Positions 47,245 to 60,345 are shown, numbered from the stretch's first letter. The stretch: 64,000 nucleotides of DNA from Chromobacterium alkanivorans (GCF_016937655.1 NZ_JAFHKL010000007.1:1-64000), one strand, 5' to 3'. Notes: generated from the sequence alone by a model not told the origin. Program-made: numbers and translations.

Positions 47245-49902
47245 TCAACGCCGGAACAGCTCGGTTTCGCTGGCCGGCTGCAGCCGCGGCGGGCCGGACA
47301 GCGCTTGCAGGAAAGCGTGCAGCGCCTGCTTTTCCGCGGCGCTGAGGCCCAGCGGTTTGAGCAGCGGCGAGGGCTTGGGCAGGGTGTATTTTTCCACGCC
47401 CGCCGCTGCCACCAAATTGCCGCCGTTGTTGTAGAACTCGATCACGCCGGCGCCGTCCTCATCCAAGGGCATGTCGCCGGTGTGCATGTAATCGCCGGTG
47501 TAGAGCAGGTCGCGCAGCGTGGGAGTGCGGAATTTGCCCAGATCGGCGCGCAGGCCGGTGACACCGCCGCGACCCAGGTCTTCCTTGTCGCGGCCGATGA
47601 AGTTGAGGCCGGTGTTGTGGAACTGGTTGTCAGACAGCAGCGGGCTGTTGTGGCAATTGATGCAGCGCGCCTTGGTGCGGAACAGATGCAGACCCCACAG
47701 CGCTTGGTCGTTCAACGCGGCGCGCTCGCCCTTGAGGAAGCGGTCGAAGGCGCTGTCCTGGCTGATCAGGGTGCGCTCGAAGGTGGCGATGGCCTTGGCC
47801 ATGCGCTCCAGGTCCACGCGGCTGTCGCCGTAGGCGGCGGCGAACAGCGGCGCATATTCCGGCGCGGCGGCGATCTTGGCCACGGCCTGGCCCAGCGGCT
47901 GATGCATTTCCAGCGGGTTGACCACCGGGCCCTTGGCTTGTTCTTCCAGGCTGGCGGCGCGGCCGTCCCAGAACAGCGCGCCGACATAGGCGGTGTTGAG
48001 CAGGGTCATCGCGTTGCGGCCGCCCAATTGGCCGATATGGCCTTGGGACACCGGGCGCGGATCGCTCCAGCCGTGTTCCGGCGCGTGGCAGCTGATACAG
48101 GCGACGCGGTTGTTGCGGGACAGCCGGGGATCGCGGAACAGTTTGTCGCCCAGCGCCGCCTTGGCGGCGCTATAGGGGTTGTCGGCCGGAAACGGCACCG
48201 CCGGCAGCAGGCCCAGATCGCGGAAGCCGGCTTGCGCCGCCGCGTCCAGCGTGGGAGCGGGCCAGGCTGTTTGGCGCTCCGCGCCAGGCTGGTATTGGCT
48301 GTAGCGGGTCCGCCATTGCGTCAGCTGGCCGGCGTCCGGCTCCTCGCCGTCGCTGTCCGGCAGCGGCGGCTTGGCCGGGCGGATGGAGAGGGCGACCAGC
48401 AGCGGTTGCTCGGCCAGGCCGGCAAGTTGGGCCGCGCTCTGTTTCCCGCCGTCGCGGTCCAGGCCGTAGAGTTCGCCGCCGGCGTCTCGCGCCCATACTC
48501 GGGCGGCGGCGCTGGCGGCGGGATAGTCCTGGTCCTGTTGCAATTGCAGCCAGCGGATGGCCTCGGCCACCGTGGGCAGCCGCCAGTTGTCCTGCTGGCA
48601 CAGCCGCTGCTGTTGCAGCGCGGCCAACGCCGGATTAAGGCTGGCCGCGCCGGCTGGTCGTGGCCTGGCCTGCCACAGGATGATGTCGCGCCAGCTGTCC
48701 GGGTGCTGGTTGTCGTCGACGCAGGCGGCCTGGGCCGGCGTGGTCAGTTGGCCGTCGGCGCTGACCGGGATGTAGGCTGGTTGCGGCGGCGGATTGTCTT
48801 CCGGGTTGGGATCGTCCGCCAGCTTGGGGCCGCGCACCAGGCGCAGCCGCGCCGGCTGCCCCAGGCTAAGGCTGACGCTGGGCAGGGTGCGGTGGGTGTC
48901 GTCGAAAGCCACCGCCACCGCGCCTTCGCCGCGGCGGCTGGTGGCGGTCCAGTAGAAGGCGGCTTCGGCGTCCGGGAAGACATGGCGGTCCATCGCCGGC
49001 AGACCGCGCGAGCGGTCGTACTGGCTCCAGTCCAGCAGGGTTTTCAGTTCGCGCTCGGTGGGCAGCCGCCAGCCGCGTTCCGCGGCGATGTCTTCTTCGC
49101 TGTCTTCGAAGCCGCAGAGTTTTTGCTTGATCACGGCTTCGGTGTAGGTGACGGCCAAGCAGTCTTCCTGGCCGGGTTCGCATTGGGCCGGGCGTTCCGG
49201 ATTGCGGCTGGCGCTGGCGTAATAACTGTGGAACTGGCTGCGCAGGCCTTGCACGGACTTCACTTCCCAGATCAAGCCGGTCTGCTTGTCTTTCACGCAG
49301 CCGGCGCGTTCGCCGGCGTCGCTCAAGGGCGCGCCGTCCGCTTCGGCCAGCGGGGTGAAGCGCGGGCCGGGCGGCTGTTCGCGCAGCGCGGCCAGACTCA
49401 GACGGAAGTGGCTGGCCGCGTAGTCGGCGGCCACCACGCTGCGGGCGATGCCGGCGCTGTCCAGCAGGGTTTGCAGATCGCCGGCCTGGGCCAGGCTTTG
49501 GCTGCGGCTGAAGCGGGCGGCGGTGTCGGCGCTGATCTGGATGCCGTTGTTGGGATTGTCGTCTTCGTCCAGTGTCAGCAAGAGCTGCACCTGGCGCAGC
49601 ACTTTGGGATCCGCCGGGTTCTGGCTGCCGGCCAGTTGCAGCGGGGTGATCTGGGCCGCGCCCAGACTGCGGCCCAGTTCCAGCTGGCCGATGCGGAAGA
49701 CCACGGTTTCGCCGTCCAGATAGCGGAATTCGCCGTTGGCGGTGGTTTTGCCGGCATGGCTGCCGCTGTCGTAGTCCAGGCCCGCTACCGGGCTGTCAAC
49801 AAAGACGCCGGTGCGTACCGGCTGGGCGGCGGGGCCGCCGGAGCAGGCGGCCACAGCCAGGCTGCCCGCCAGGATGAAGGGGAATGCTAAGCGCGAGTGC
49901 AT
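47245..49902 (-). CDS. lipoprotein with Lcl/DUF1566 domains fused to a di-haem cytochrome c peroxidase (MauG-like)
   Basis: An 885-residue lipoprotein. The lipobox AVAAC is at about residue 20. The N-terminal ~370 residues contain a DUF1566 (Lcl C-terminal) region (CVKDKQTGLIWEVK, RGWRLPTERELKTLLDWSQ, AFYWTATSRR) and a second, shorter one follows (QDNWRLPTVAEAIRWLQ). The C-terminal ~310 residues are a CCP/MauG domain with two haem c sites, CISCH and CINCH, and the expected DLGKFRTPTLRDLLYTGDYMHTGDM-like distal region (short: GKFRTPTLRDL). The ATG at 49902 is preferred over a GTG three bases upstream. A Fur-type box lies just upstream. The product is probably surface or periplasmic; substrate unknown. 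Confidence 0.85.
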   Translation of the reverse strand: MHSRLAFPFILAGSLAVAACSGGPAAQPVRTGVFVDSPVAGLDYDSGSHAGKTTANGEFRYLDGETVVFRIGQLELGRSLGAAQITPLQLAGSQNPADPKVLRQVQLLLTLDEDDNPNNGIQISADTAARFSRSQSLAQAGDLQTLLDSAGIARSVVAADYAASHFRLSLAALREQPPGPRFTPLAEADGAPLSDAGERAGCVKDKQTGLIWEVKSVQGLRSQFHSYYASASRNPERPAQCEPGQEDCLAVTYTEAVIKQKLCGFEDSEEDIAAERGWRLPTERELKTLLDWSQYDRSRGLPAMDRHVFPDAEAAFYWTATSRRGEGAVAVAFDDTHRTLPSVSLSLGQPARLRLVRGPKLADDPNPEDNPPPQPAYIPVSADGQLTTPAQAACVDDNQHPDSWRDIILWQARPRPAGAASLNPALAALQQQRLCQQDNWRLPTVAEAIRWLQLQQDQDYPAASAAARVWARDAGGELYGLDRDGGKQSAAQLAGLAEQPLLVALSIRPAKPPLPDSDGEEPDAGQLTQWRTRYSQYQPGAERQTAWPAPTLDAAAQAGFRDLGLLPAVPFPADNPYSAAKAALGDKLFRDPRLSRNNRVACISCHAPEHGWSDPRPVSQGHIGQLGGRNAMTLLNTAYVGALFWDGRAASLEEQAKGPVVNPLEMHQPLGQAVAKIAAAPEYAPLFAAAYGDSRVDLERMAKAIATFERTLISQDSAFDRFLKGERAALNDQALWGLHLFRTKARCINCHNSPLLSDNQFHNTGLNFIGRDKEDLGRGGVTGLRADLGKFRTPTLRDLLYTGDYMHTGDMPLDEDGAGVIEFYNNGGNLVAAAGVEKYTLPKPSPLLKPLGLSAAEKQALHAFLQALSGPPRLQPASETELFRR

Positions 49903-49907
49903 CACTG

Positions 49908-49926
49908 TTATTAAGAATCATTTTCA
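49908..49926. promoter_or_regulatory. Fur box upstream of the peroxidase lipoprotein
   Basis: TTATTAAGAATCATTTTCA (reverse complement TGAAAATGATTCTTAATAA) fits the Fur consensus and is a few bases upstream of the start at 49902. Iron repression is inferred. The matching position in front of the duplicate gene has diverged (AGTCATTTTTTGAG). Confidence 0.65.
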
Positions 49927-50104
49927 AAACGGCAGATTATGCGTTTGTAGAGTTGTTCGTACAAGAATCATGTCGGAAATTGGCAAACGGGGGTCGTGCC
50001 TTGCTCAAGTACGCCGATGATGGGACGGCTTTGCGATTCCAGTTGGGAAAGTTGAGAGCCGCGCCTTTCCCGGCGCGGCATCCAAGGGATGGGGCTATCA
50101 AATA

Positions 50105-51286
50105 TTAGAGCGGGCGGCCCGTGACGCGGAGGGTGGACGGCTTGTCGGACTGAACCGAGACGTCGGCCGGCAAGGATTTGGCCATGCCATGCAGCAACGG
50201 CTCGTCGGCCAGCCTGGGGCCTCGCACCAGGCGCACCCTTGCCGCCTGGTCCGAGCCCAGGCTAATGCTGGCCAGACTGCGGTGAGTGTCATCGAATGCA
50301 ACCACCACCATCCTGTCCTCCGAGTAGCTGGTGCTGCTCCAATAAAAGGTAGCTGTCGCATCCGGGAAGGCGTAGCGATCCAAGGCCGGCAGACCAAGCG
50401 CTTTATCCCGCTGGCTCCAGTCCAACAACGTCTTCAGTTCTCTCTCGGTGGGTAGCCTCCAACCGCGATCTCCGCCTGCCGTCTGATCATCGAAGCCGCA
50501 AAGCTTCTGCTGTCTGACCTCCTGGACATAGATGGCAAGCTGGCAGTCCGTCTGCTTCGCCCCGCAGTGGGCTGATTGTTGCTGGTTAACACTGGCGCTA
50601 GCGTAGTAGCGATGGGACTGGCTGCGCAGACCCCGCTCGGCCTTCACCTCCCAAGTGAGGCCTGTTTGTTTGTCCTTCACGCAGCCGGCACGTTCTGCGG
50701 ATCCGCTCAACGGCGCACCGTCGGCTTCAGCCAGGGGGACGAAGCGCGGGCTGGGCGGCTGAGCGTGCAAGGCGGCAAGACTGCGCTGAAAATGGCTGGC
50801 GGCGTGCTGGGCGCTGACCAGACTGCGCACAATGCCAAGCTGGTTGAGCAGAGTTTGCAGATCGCCGGCCTGTTCCAGGCTTTGGCTGTGGTCAAAGCGG
50901 GCAGAGGTCTCCGCCGCAATCTGGATGCCGTTGTCGGGGTTACCGTCCTGATCCAGCGTCAACAGCAGTTGCACCTGGCGCAGCACTTTCGGATCCGCGG
51001 GGTTCTGGCTGCCTGCCAATTGCAGCGGAGTGATCTGGGCCGCGCCCAGGCTGCGGCCCAGTTCCAGTTGGCCGATGCGGAAGACCACGGTTTCACCGTC
51101 CAAGTAGTGGAATTCGCCGCTGGCGGTGGTTTTGCCGGCATGGCTGCCGCTGTCGTAGTCGAGTCCCGCTACCGGGCTATCGACGAAAACGCCGGTACGA
51201 ATCGGCTGGGCGGCTGGGCCGCCGGAACAGGCGGTCACTGCCAGGCTGCCCGCCAGGATGAAGGGGAATGCTAAGCGCGAGTGCAT
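50105..51286 (-). CDS. Lcl/DUF1566-domain lipoprotein, truncated duplicate
   Basis: A 393-residue lipoprotein (lipobox AVTAC at about residue 20) closely similar to the N-terminal part of the product of 47245-49902: GVFVDSPVAGLDYDSGSHAG, CVKDKQTGLTWEVK, RGWRLPTERELKTLLDWSQ and FYWSSTSYS. It ends about 30 residues after the shared region with an unrelated tail and has no haem domain. It is intact, so it is either a functional short form or a recent duplicate. Function unknown. Confidence 0.82.
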   Translation of the reverse strand: MHSRLAFPFILAGSLAVTACSGGPAAQPIRTGVFVDSPVAGLDYDSGSHAGKTTASGEFHYLDGETVVFRIGQLELGRSLGAAQITPLQLAGSQNPADPKVLRQVQLLLTLDQDGNPDNGIQIAAETSARFDHSQSLEQAGDLQTLLNQLGIVRSLVSAQHAASHFQRSLAALHAQPPSPRFVPLAEADGAPLSGSAERAGCVKDKQTGLTWEVKAERGLRSQSHRYYASASVNQQQSAHCGAKQTDCQLAIYVQEVRQQKLCGFDDQTAGGDRGWRLPTERELKTLLDWSQRDKALGLPALDRYAFPDATATFYWSSTSYSEDRMVVVAFDDTHRSLASISLGSDQAARVRLVRGPRLADEPLLHGMAKSLPADVSVQSDKPSTLRVTGRPL

Positions 51287-51527
51287 TTTTATAGTGGATA
51301 GTCATTTTTTGAGTGCTGGATTATGCATATGTAGATATGTATGTACAAGAATCATGTCGGAGATAAGCAAGCCGGGGTCGCGCCTTGGCCGCTTCAGGCT
51401 GCGGCGGTGTTCCGCGCCGCTTGGCCCATATCGATGAGCCAAATCGACGTCTATTGCTACAATCGCATGACACCTTGTTCCGGCTCACGGCGCCGGGACC
51501 ATGGTTTTGTGATCAATGAGGCATCCC

Positions 51528-51902
51528 ATGAAACACTTGAAACAGGCCAGCCTGCTGGCCATCGCGATGTTCGCGTTCTGCCACGCCGCTTGGGCCGCCA
51601 AGCCGATAGAGGTTGGCGAAGACGGCGAAACCCGCATCGTGCTGAGCGGCACGGTGGTGGGGCCGGTGCAGTCCGGCAGCAAGGTCGACGGCACTTTTTT
51701 CAAGGCCTTCCATTTGAAGCTGGCGCAAGCGCTGCGCTTTGACGACGGCGGCTCTTGCGGCGAACAGGAACTGCGCAGCCTGCCGCTGAATCAGGGCGAT
51801 ATGGCGCGCTACCAGGGTAAGCGCATCCAGGTGCGCGCCAAGGTGTTCTGCCAGGAAAACCGCACCGGCAGCTACCATTTGTCCGATATCGAAGTGCTCT
51901 GA
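51528..51902 (+). CDS. exported DUF4431 protein
   Basis: A 124-residue protein with a signal peptide (to AAWAAK). The mature part fits the DUF4431 pattern: RIVLSGTVVGPV, then a central FHLKL strand, CGEQELRSLPLN, YQGKRIQVRAKVFCQ and GSYHLSDIEVL, with two Cys that may form a disulfide. I chose the ATG at 51528 (GAGG upstream) over the ATG at 51516. A periplasmic single-domain protein of unknown function. Confidence 0.8.
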   Translation: MKHLKQASLLAIAMFAFCHAAWAAKPIEVGEDGETRIVLSGTVVGPVQSGSKVDGTFFKAFHLKLAQALRFDDGGSCGEQELRSLPLNQGDMARYQGKRIQVRAKVFCQENRTGSYHLSDIEVL

Positions 51903-51926
51903 GCGGCTACGGCTCCGACGTAAAAA

Positions 51927-51950
51927 AAGCAGCCCATCGGCTGCTTTCTT
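51927..51950. terminator. terminator after the DUF4431 gene
   Basis: AAGCAGCC CATC GGCTGCTT with an A-run on the left and TTCTTGTTTT on the right; it may work in both directions. Confidence 0.85.
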
Positions 51951-52012
51951 GTTTTGGGGCGCGCTGTTTCAACTTATCCACAGACCGGCAAAAATTCCCA
52001 TCTTATCCACAA

Positions 52013-52520
52013 TCACGCCTGCGCCACCGATCCTTGGTCCATCGGCAGCAAACGCGGCGTCCAGGCCAGCAAGGCCGCCCATAGCGGGACCAAGACCAGC
52101 AGCGTCAGCCATAGCGGCGCGCCGGCTTGCAGACCGCGCAGTTGCGCGCCGCCCCAATAGGCCAACGGCCCCGCCAGCGCGCCGATGAGCGCCAGCAAAC
52201 GCGGCGACGGCCGCCAGGCGTCCAGCAGGCGCAGCCACCAACAGCTGAAGCTCAGCCACAAGGTGACTCTCCACAAGGGCAGGGTGCCGACGCCGACGAA
52301 GCGGTACAGCCCCAGGCCGGCGATGGCGAAGTCCAGCAGGCAGCCCGTCGCGGTCAGCCACAGCGCGCGGGCTTTGAGGCCGGCCGGCAGTCCTTGCCAG
52401 GCCAGCAGCGCGCCGGCCAGCAACAGCACCACGTAGCGGTCGCGGAAGCTGAGCAATAGCCAGGCCCCGGCGCCAAAGAGCAGCCCGCCCAGCAGCAGCC
52501 TGGGCCAGCGCTTGCCCGCC

Positions 52521-52531
<11 letters not shown>
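52013..52531 (-). CDS. DUF2878 family inner membrane protein
   Basis: A 172-residue protein with five to six hydrophobic segments and short charged loops. The motif [16 protein letters not shown] near the middle and [14 protein letters not shown] suit the DUF2878 family. Its start lies inside metH, with an 11-nt overlap, so it is co-transcribed. Function unknown. Confidence 0.75.
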
Positions 52532-56234
<3,703 letters not shown>

Positions 56235-56351
56235 GGCGGCTGAACTTTTTTTGTCTACAACGATAACAAGCGCAACGGACTCAAAAGCTCATCTTAACAC
56301 TCGCAATCAACTGTCCGGGCGCTTGCTTAAGAATAAAGAGAGAACATCCAT

Positions 56352-57119
56352 ATGGCCATTACGAATAAGCTGTGGCTGCTCGCGGGGCTGGCGGCGGCAT
56401 GGTGCGGGGAGGCGTGGGCGGCGGGCGGTTTACGGATAGGCGTGGCGGATACCGACGCGGCGCCGGTGGTGATGCTGTCGCCGGACGGCGAGCACCTGCG
56501 CGGCGGCCTGTCCAAGGATATCGGCGAGATGCTGGCCGCCGAGCTGAGCCTGCGTCCGGAATTCATTCTGATCGCCCGCAAGCGGGTGGAGGCCTCCATC
56601 GAGTCCGGCCGGGTGGACATCGTCTGCAACGCCAATCCGGACTGGTTCGGCAACGCCGCGCGGCTGGGCTGGACCCATGAAATCTACCCGCAATTGGAGC
56701 GGCCGCTGACGCTGAAGCAGCCGGCGGAGCTGCGCCAGGTGGGCGATCTCGCCGGCAAGCGCATCGTCACCATCCGCGGCTACAACTATCCGACGCTGGA
56801 GCGCTTCTGGCGCGGCAACCCGGCCTCCCACAACGAGGAGGCGCGGATGGAACTGCTGATCAAATCGGTGCAGAAGCGGCTGAGCGACGTCGCCATCGTC
56901 TCGGAACTGGAGTTCGCCGCCTGGGCGCGCAACTGGCCGCAGGAAGCGGCCCAGTTCAAATTGCACCCGCTGGTGGTCACCTTCATGCCCACCATGTGCG
57001 CGGTGGCGCCGCATTCCGACATCAAGGTGGCGCAGCTGAACCAGGCGATAGACCGCCTGCAGAAGAGCGGCCGCATCAAGGCGGTGCTGAAGACCTATCA
57101 GTGGCAGCCGCAGGAATGA
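56352..57119 (+). CDS. periplasmic solute-binding protein (SBP_bac_3 family)
   Basis: A 255-residue exported protein. A signal peptide ends around AWAAGG (residue ~24). The mature part has the family 3 pattern: GLSKDIGEMLAAEL, ASIESGRVDIVCNANPDWFG, LAGKRIVTIRGYNYPTLE and a C-terminal DRLQKSGRIKAVLKTYQW. No permease or ATPase is next to it, so it may be an orphan or belong to a signalling system. Ligand unknown. Confidence 0.85.
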   Translation: MAITNKLWLLAGLAAAWCGEAWAAGGLRIGVADTDAAPVVMLSPDGEHLRGGLSKDIGEMLAAELSLRPEFILIARKRVEASIESGRVDIVCNANPDWFGNAARLGWTHEIYPQLERPLTLKQPAELRQVGDLAGKRIVTIRGYNYPTLERFWRGNPASHNEEARMELLIKSVQKRLSDVAIVSELEFAAWARNWPQEAAQFKLHPLVVTFMPTMCAVAPHSDIKVAQLNQAIDRLQKSGRIKAVLKTYQWQPQE

Positions 57120-57144
57120 CGGCAGGCGGCCGGCGGAACCGCGG

Positions 57145-57567
57145 CTAATCCTGACCGCGGAAGCGCTGCTCCAGCTTATGCAGCACCGCCAGCGTGGTTT
57201 CCACCTGGCTGGCGGGAATGTCCGCCAGCGCGCGCTGGAAAAAAGCCTCGCGCTTGGGCTGCACCGCGTCTATCAGCGTCTGTCCGGCCGGCGCCAGCGT
57301 CACCAGGGTCTGGCGGTTGTCGGCCGGGTCGGTGATGCGTCGCACCAGCGCCTCCTCCTCCATCCCCTTCAACTGCCGCGTCAGCGCGCCCGGATCCATC
57401 ATCAGCCGGGTGGCCAGCTGTTTCTGCGTCGCCTGCTCCAGATCGGTCAGCGCGGCGAGGATGCGCCAGCGCGGCAAGGGATAGCCCACCTGCTGTTCAA
57501 ACGCCGCGTACATGGCGCGGCCGGTGCGGCCGATTTGCTGCAGCAGATTGGGTGCGCGTTCAGTCAT
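57145..57567 (-). CDS. MarR family transcriptional regulator
   Basis: A 140-residue winged-helix regulator: LAALTDLEQATQKQLATRLM, MDPGALTRQLKGMEEEALVRR and ITDPADNRQTLVTLAPAGQ. It overlaps the upstream MFS gene by 8 nt and is cotranscribed with it. It probably represses the operon through the palindrome at 59156. Confidence 0.93.
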   Translation of the reverse strand: MTERAPNLLQQIGRTGRAMYAAFEQQVGYPLPRWRILAALTDLEQATQKQLATRLMMDPGALTRQLKGMEEEALVRRITDPADNRQTLVTLAPAGQTLIDAVQPKREAFFQRALADIPASQVETTLAVLHKLEQRFRGQD

Positions 57568-59140
57568 GGATTACCGCCGTCTTGGTTTTGACATCGCGCA
57601 ATTCTACATGCGGGACTCGGCGCACGAGCAATAAGCCGAGCACCGCCAGCGCCGCCACCAGCCACTGGCTGAGGTGAATGGCGTCCACCAGCGCCAGCCG
57701 GGAGGCGCCGAGCAGCGCGCCGCCGTTGATCCCGGCCGCCGTCGTCAGTTGTTCGAAGCGGGCGGCGGTGTCCGGGCTGAGCAGGATTTGCGGATCGCGC
57801 AGCCAGCCCAGCCACTGCGGCGCGGCCGGCAGGCCGTTGACGCCGGCCACGTAGCGGTGGGTGACGAAAACGCCCACCAGCGCGGTGCCCAGCATGCCGC
57901 CTATCATCCGCGTGGACTGGATCATGGCGGTGGCCACCCCCAGCTGCTCTCGCGGCGCGCTCTGCTGGACGAAGATGGTCAGATTGGGCAGCAGCAGACC
58001 CAGGCCCAGGCCGCCCACCGCCATCAGCGCGGCCACCAGCCAGTGCGCGGTGACGGCGTCCACCCAGCCCAGCGCGCCGGCGGTGAAGGCGAACAGCAGC
58101 AAGCCCAGGCCCAGCAGCAGGGTGGGGCGGCGCACCCGGGTGACGATGCGGCCGTTCAGGATGCTGCCCAGGGTGATGCACACCACCAGCGGCGTCACCA
58201 GCAGGCCGGCCTGGTTGGGCGACAGGCCGAAACCGCCCTGGAACATCAGCGGCGCGTAGTACATCACCGCGAACATGCCGCCGCCCAGCAGCAGCGACAG
58301 GCCGAACAAGGGCGCCAGGCTACGGTGGCTCAGCATGTCCAGCGGCAGCAAGGGATTGGGACAGCGCCGCTCCCACCACAGCAGGCCGGCCAACGCGGCC
58401 AGGCCGCTCAGGCCCAGGCCGGCCATCAGCCACAGCGGCTTGTGCAGCGGCAGCCATTCCACCAGCAGCTGCATCGAGCCCAGCAGCACGGCGATCAGCA
58501 GCCCGCCCTGCCAATCCAGCTTGGACGCGGTTCCGGCGCGGCGCATCGCCGGCAGATAGCGCCAGACGAACCACAGGCTGGCCGCACCCACCGGCAGATT
58601 GACGAAGAAGACCCAGCGCCAACCCAGGTATTCGGTCAGAAAACCGCCCAGGGTCGGGCCCACCGCGTTGGCCAAGCCGAAGGCGGCGGTCAGCATCACC
58701 TGCCAGCGCAGGCGCTGCGCGGTTTCCGGAAACATGTCCGGCACGCAGGCGAAAGTGGTGGCCACCAGCATGCCGCCGCCCACGCCTTGCAGCGCGCGCG
58801 CCAGCACCAGTTCCAGCATGTTCTGGGCCAGGCCGCACAGCATGGAGGCGACGGTGAACAGGATGATGGCGGTCAGCACGAAGGGCTTGCGGCCGTGATC
58901 GTCGCCCAGCTTGCCGAAGATGGGCACGGTGATGACCGAAGTCAGCAGATAGGAGGTGCCGACCCAGGCGTACAGATCGAAGCCGTGCAGCTCCGCCACC
59001 ACGGTGGGCATGGCGGTGCCGACCACGGTCTGGTCCAGCGCCACCATCAGCAGCACGAAGCACAGGCCGAGCATGGCCAGCACTTTCTGGCGGAAATCCA
59101 GCGCGCCGTCCGCTCCAGCGGTTGCGGCTAAGGTGTTCAT
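57560..59140 (-). CDS. multidrug MFS transporter (DHA2/EmrB-like)
   Basis: A 526-residue, 14-segment drug:H+ antiporter. Features are DQTVVGTAMPTVVAEL in the first segment, GKLGDDHGRKPFVLTAI in loop 2-3 and LGWRWVFFVNLPVG in segment 5-6. No separate membrane fusion protein (EmrA) is present. Likely exports toxic compounds, with MarR derepression by the substrate. Confidence 0.92.
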   Translation of the reverse strand: MNTLAATAGADGALDFRQKVLAMLGLCFVLLMVALDQTVVGTAMPTVVAELHGFDLYAWVGTSYLLTSVITVPIFGKLGDDHGRKPFVLTAIILFTVASMLCGLAQNMLELVLARALQGVGGGMLVATTFACVPDMFPETAQRLRWQVMLTAAFGLANAVGPTLGGFLTEYLGWRWVFFVNLPVGAASLWFVWRYLPAMRRAGTASKLDWQGGLLIAVLLGSMQLLVEWLPLHKPLWLMAGLGLSGLAALAGLLWWERRCPNPLLPLDMLSHRSLAPLFGLSLLLGGGMFAVMYYAPLMFQGGFGLSPNQAGLLVTPLVVCITLGSILNGRIVTRVRRPTLLLGLGLLLFAFTAGALGWVDAVTAHWLVAALMAVGGLGLGLLLPNLTIFVQQSAPREQLGVATAMIQSTRMIGGMLGTALVGVFVTHRYVAGVNGLPAAPQWLGWLRDPQILLSPDTAARFEQLTTAAGINGGALLGASRLALVDAIHLSQWLVAALAVLGLLLVRRVPHVELRDVKTKTAVIHD

Positions 59141-59155
59141 TTTTGTTGACCTGAC

Positions 59156-59177
59156 AATAATTGACTAGTCAATTATT
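59156..59177. promoter_or_regulatory. 22-bp perfect palindrome, probable MarR operator
   Basis: A perfect dyad AATAATTGACT / AGTCAATTATT lies 15 bp upstream of the MFS start codon, where a repressor would block transcription. Its length and symmetry suit a MarR-type dimer. Confidence 0.8.
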
Positions 59178-59248
59178 TTGCGCCGATAAGCCGCCGGAAT
59201 CCAGTGCCGGACACAAAGATTTACAAAGCAGGCTTAGAACAGGTTCAT

Positions 59249-59391
59249 AGAACCTGTTTACGATCTCGCGAGCAAGAGCGAGACAAGGCGAAAACGGCTG
59301 AGAAAGCGGAATGTACAAGTGGTACATGAGCATTTTGAAGACGGTTTCAACGCCGTATCGCCGATGCGCAGCAGATCGTAAACAGGTTCTT
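59249..59391. mobile_element. MITE-like element, copy 2 (inverted)
   Basis: A 143-bp element with near-perfect terminal repeats AGAACCTGTTTACGATCT and AGATCGTAAACAGGTTCT. It is the reverse complement of the copy at 40568-40710 with few differences. It is preceded by an extra partial end (AGAACAGGTTCATAG), perhaps a remnant of an older insertion. Confidence 0.88.
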
Positions 59392-59424
59392 AGGCGGCGG
59401 CGCGTCCGCGCCGCCGCGCACGCT

Positions 59425-60345
59425 TCAATAACCGCGCCGCGCCAGCCAGCTGCTGGCCTCGCTCTTGGCCAGGATGGCCACCAGCCAGTCGCGGAACACC
59501 TTGACCTTGGGCAGTTCCGCCAACTCGTGCGGATAGACCAGGTAATAGCTCCACTCGGTTTCCAGCACGGTGTCGAAAGGCATCACCAGTCGGCCGGAAT
59601 CCAGGTCCTGAGTCACCATGGACACCTGGGCCAGGGTCACGCCCATGCCGGCGACGGCGGCGTGCAGCGCGTATTCGGAAGCGTCGAAGGTGACGCCGCT
59701 TTCCGGGTTCACGCCGTTGACGCCGGCCAGCTTCAGCCAGCGCTTCCAGGTGTCCTGATCGCGCCACGGGTGCAGCAGGGTGTGATGACGCAGATCGTCC
59801 GGAGTGTTCAGCGGATGCTTGCCGTTGAGCAGGGCCGGGGAGCAGACCGGGATCAGTTTCTCGCGGCAAATGCATTCGGTGCGCAGGTCCGGCGCCACTT
59901 CGGCGCGCGCCATGCCCACCACCGCCAGATCGTACTCCGCGCGGTTGAAGGGCTTGTCGTGAATCAGCTGGGTCACCAGGTGCAGCGTGTATTCCGGGTA
60001 GCGGGTCTGGAAGTCCGGCAGATTGGGCAGCACCCAGCGCATCGCCGGGGTGGGCGGCATGCGCACGCGCAGATCGCTTTGCCGCAGCCGCAGCGCTTCG
60101 CTGGCCTCATTCAGCAGTTGGAAAGCCTCGCGGGCCGGCTTGATCAGCGCCTCGCCCTCGGCGGTCAGCGACAGGCCGCGCGCCTGCCGGGTGAACAGGG
60201 TGGCGCCGTAGTATTCCTCCAGCGTTTGCACGTGGCGGCTGACCGCCCCCTGGGTCAGGCTGAGCGCGGCGGCGGCGCGGGTGAAGGACAAATGCTCGGC
60301 GGCGACGACAAATACGCGTAATGCATTCAGCGGTGGCAGCTTCAT
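59425..60345 (-). CDS. LysR family regulator (GcvA-like)
   Basis: A 306-residue regulator. The N-terminus MKLPPLNALRVFVVAAEHLS and SLTQGAVSRHVQTLEEYYG are typical of the GcvA/AmpR branch. A substrate-binding domain follows. No divergent partner is nearby, so its target is unknown. Confidence 0.92.
   Translation of the reverse strand: MKLPPLNALRVFVVAAEHLSFTRAAAALSLTQGAVSRHVQTLEEYYGATLFTRQARGLSLTAEGEALIKPAREAFQLLNEASEALRLRQSDLRVRMPPTPAMRWVLPNLPDFQTRYPEYTLHLVTQLIHDKPFNRAEYDLAVVGMARAEVAPDLRTECICREKLIPVCSPALLNGKHPLNTPDDLRHHTLLHPWRDQDTWKRWLKLAGVNGVNPESGVTFDASEYALHAAVAGMGVTLAQVSMVTQDLDSGRLVMPFDTVLETEWSYYLVYPHELAELPKVKVFRDWLVAILAKSEASSWLARRGY

Larger units (their letters stand above)
48800..51390. 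repeat. tandem duplication of a lipoprotein gene segment with its promoter
   Basis: The first ~370 codons of the peroxidase lipoprotein (about 48800-49902) and the next gene (50198-51286) are closely similar at DNA and protein level. Upstream DNA is also shared: GTACAAGAATCATGTCGGA occurs at about 49959 and 51341. The unit is about 1.2-1.4 kb. Confidence 0.85.

Noticed and set aside
47182-49890. 902-codon open frame opposite the peroxidase lipoprotein
   Set aside because: Same reason: the minus strand encodes lipobox, DUF1566 and two CxxCH haem motifs, and the plus frame shows no protein-like features.
56235-56351. cobalamin riboswitch upstream of metH
   Set aside because: The gap to the divergent gene is only about 117 bp and no B12-box-like sequence is visible; it is too short for the full element plus promoters.
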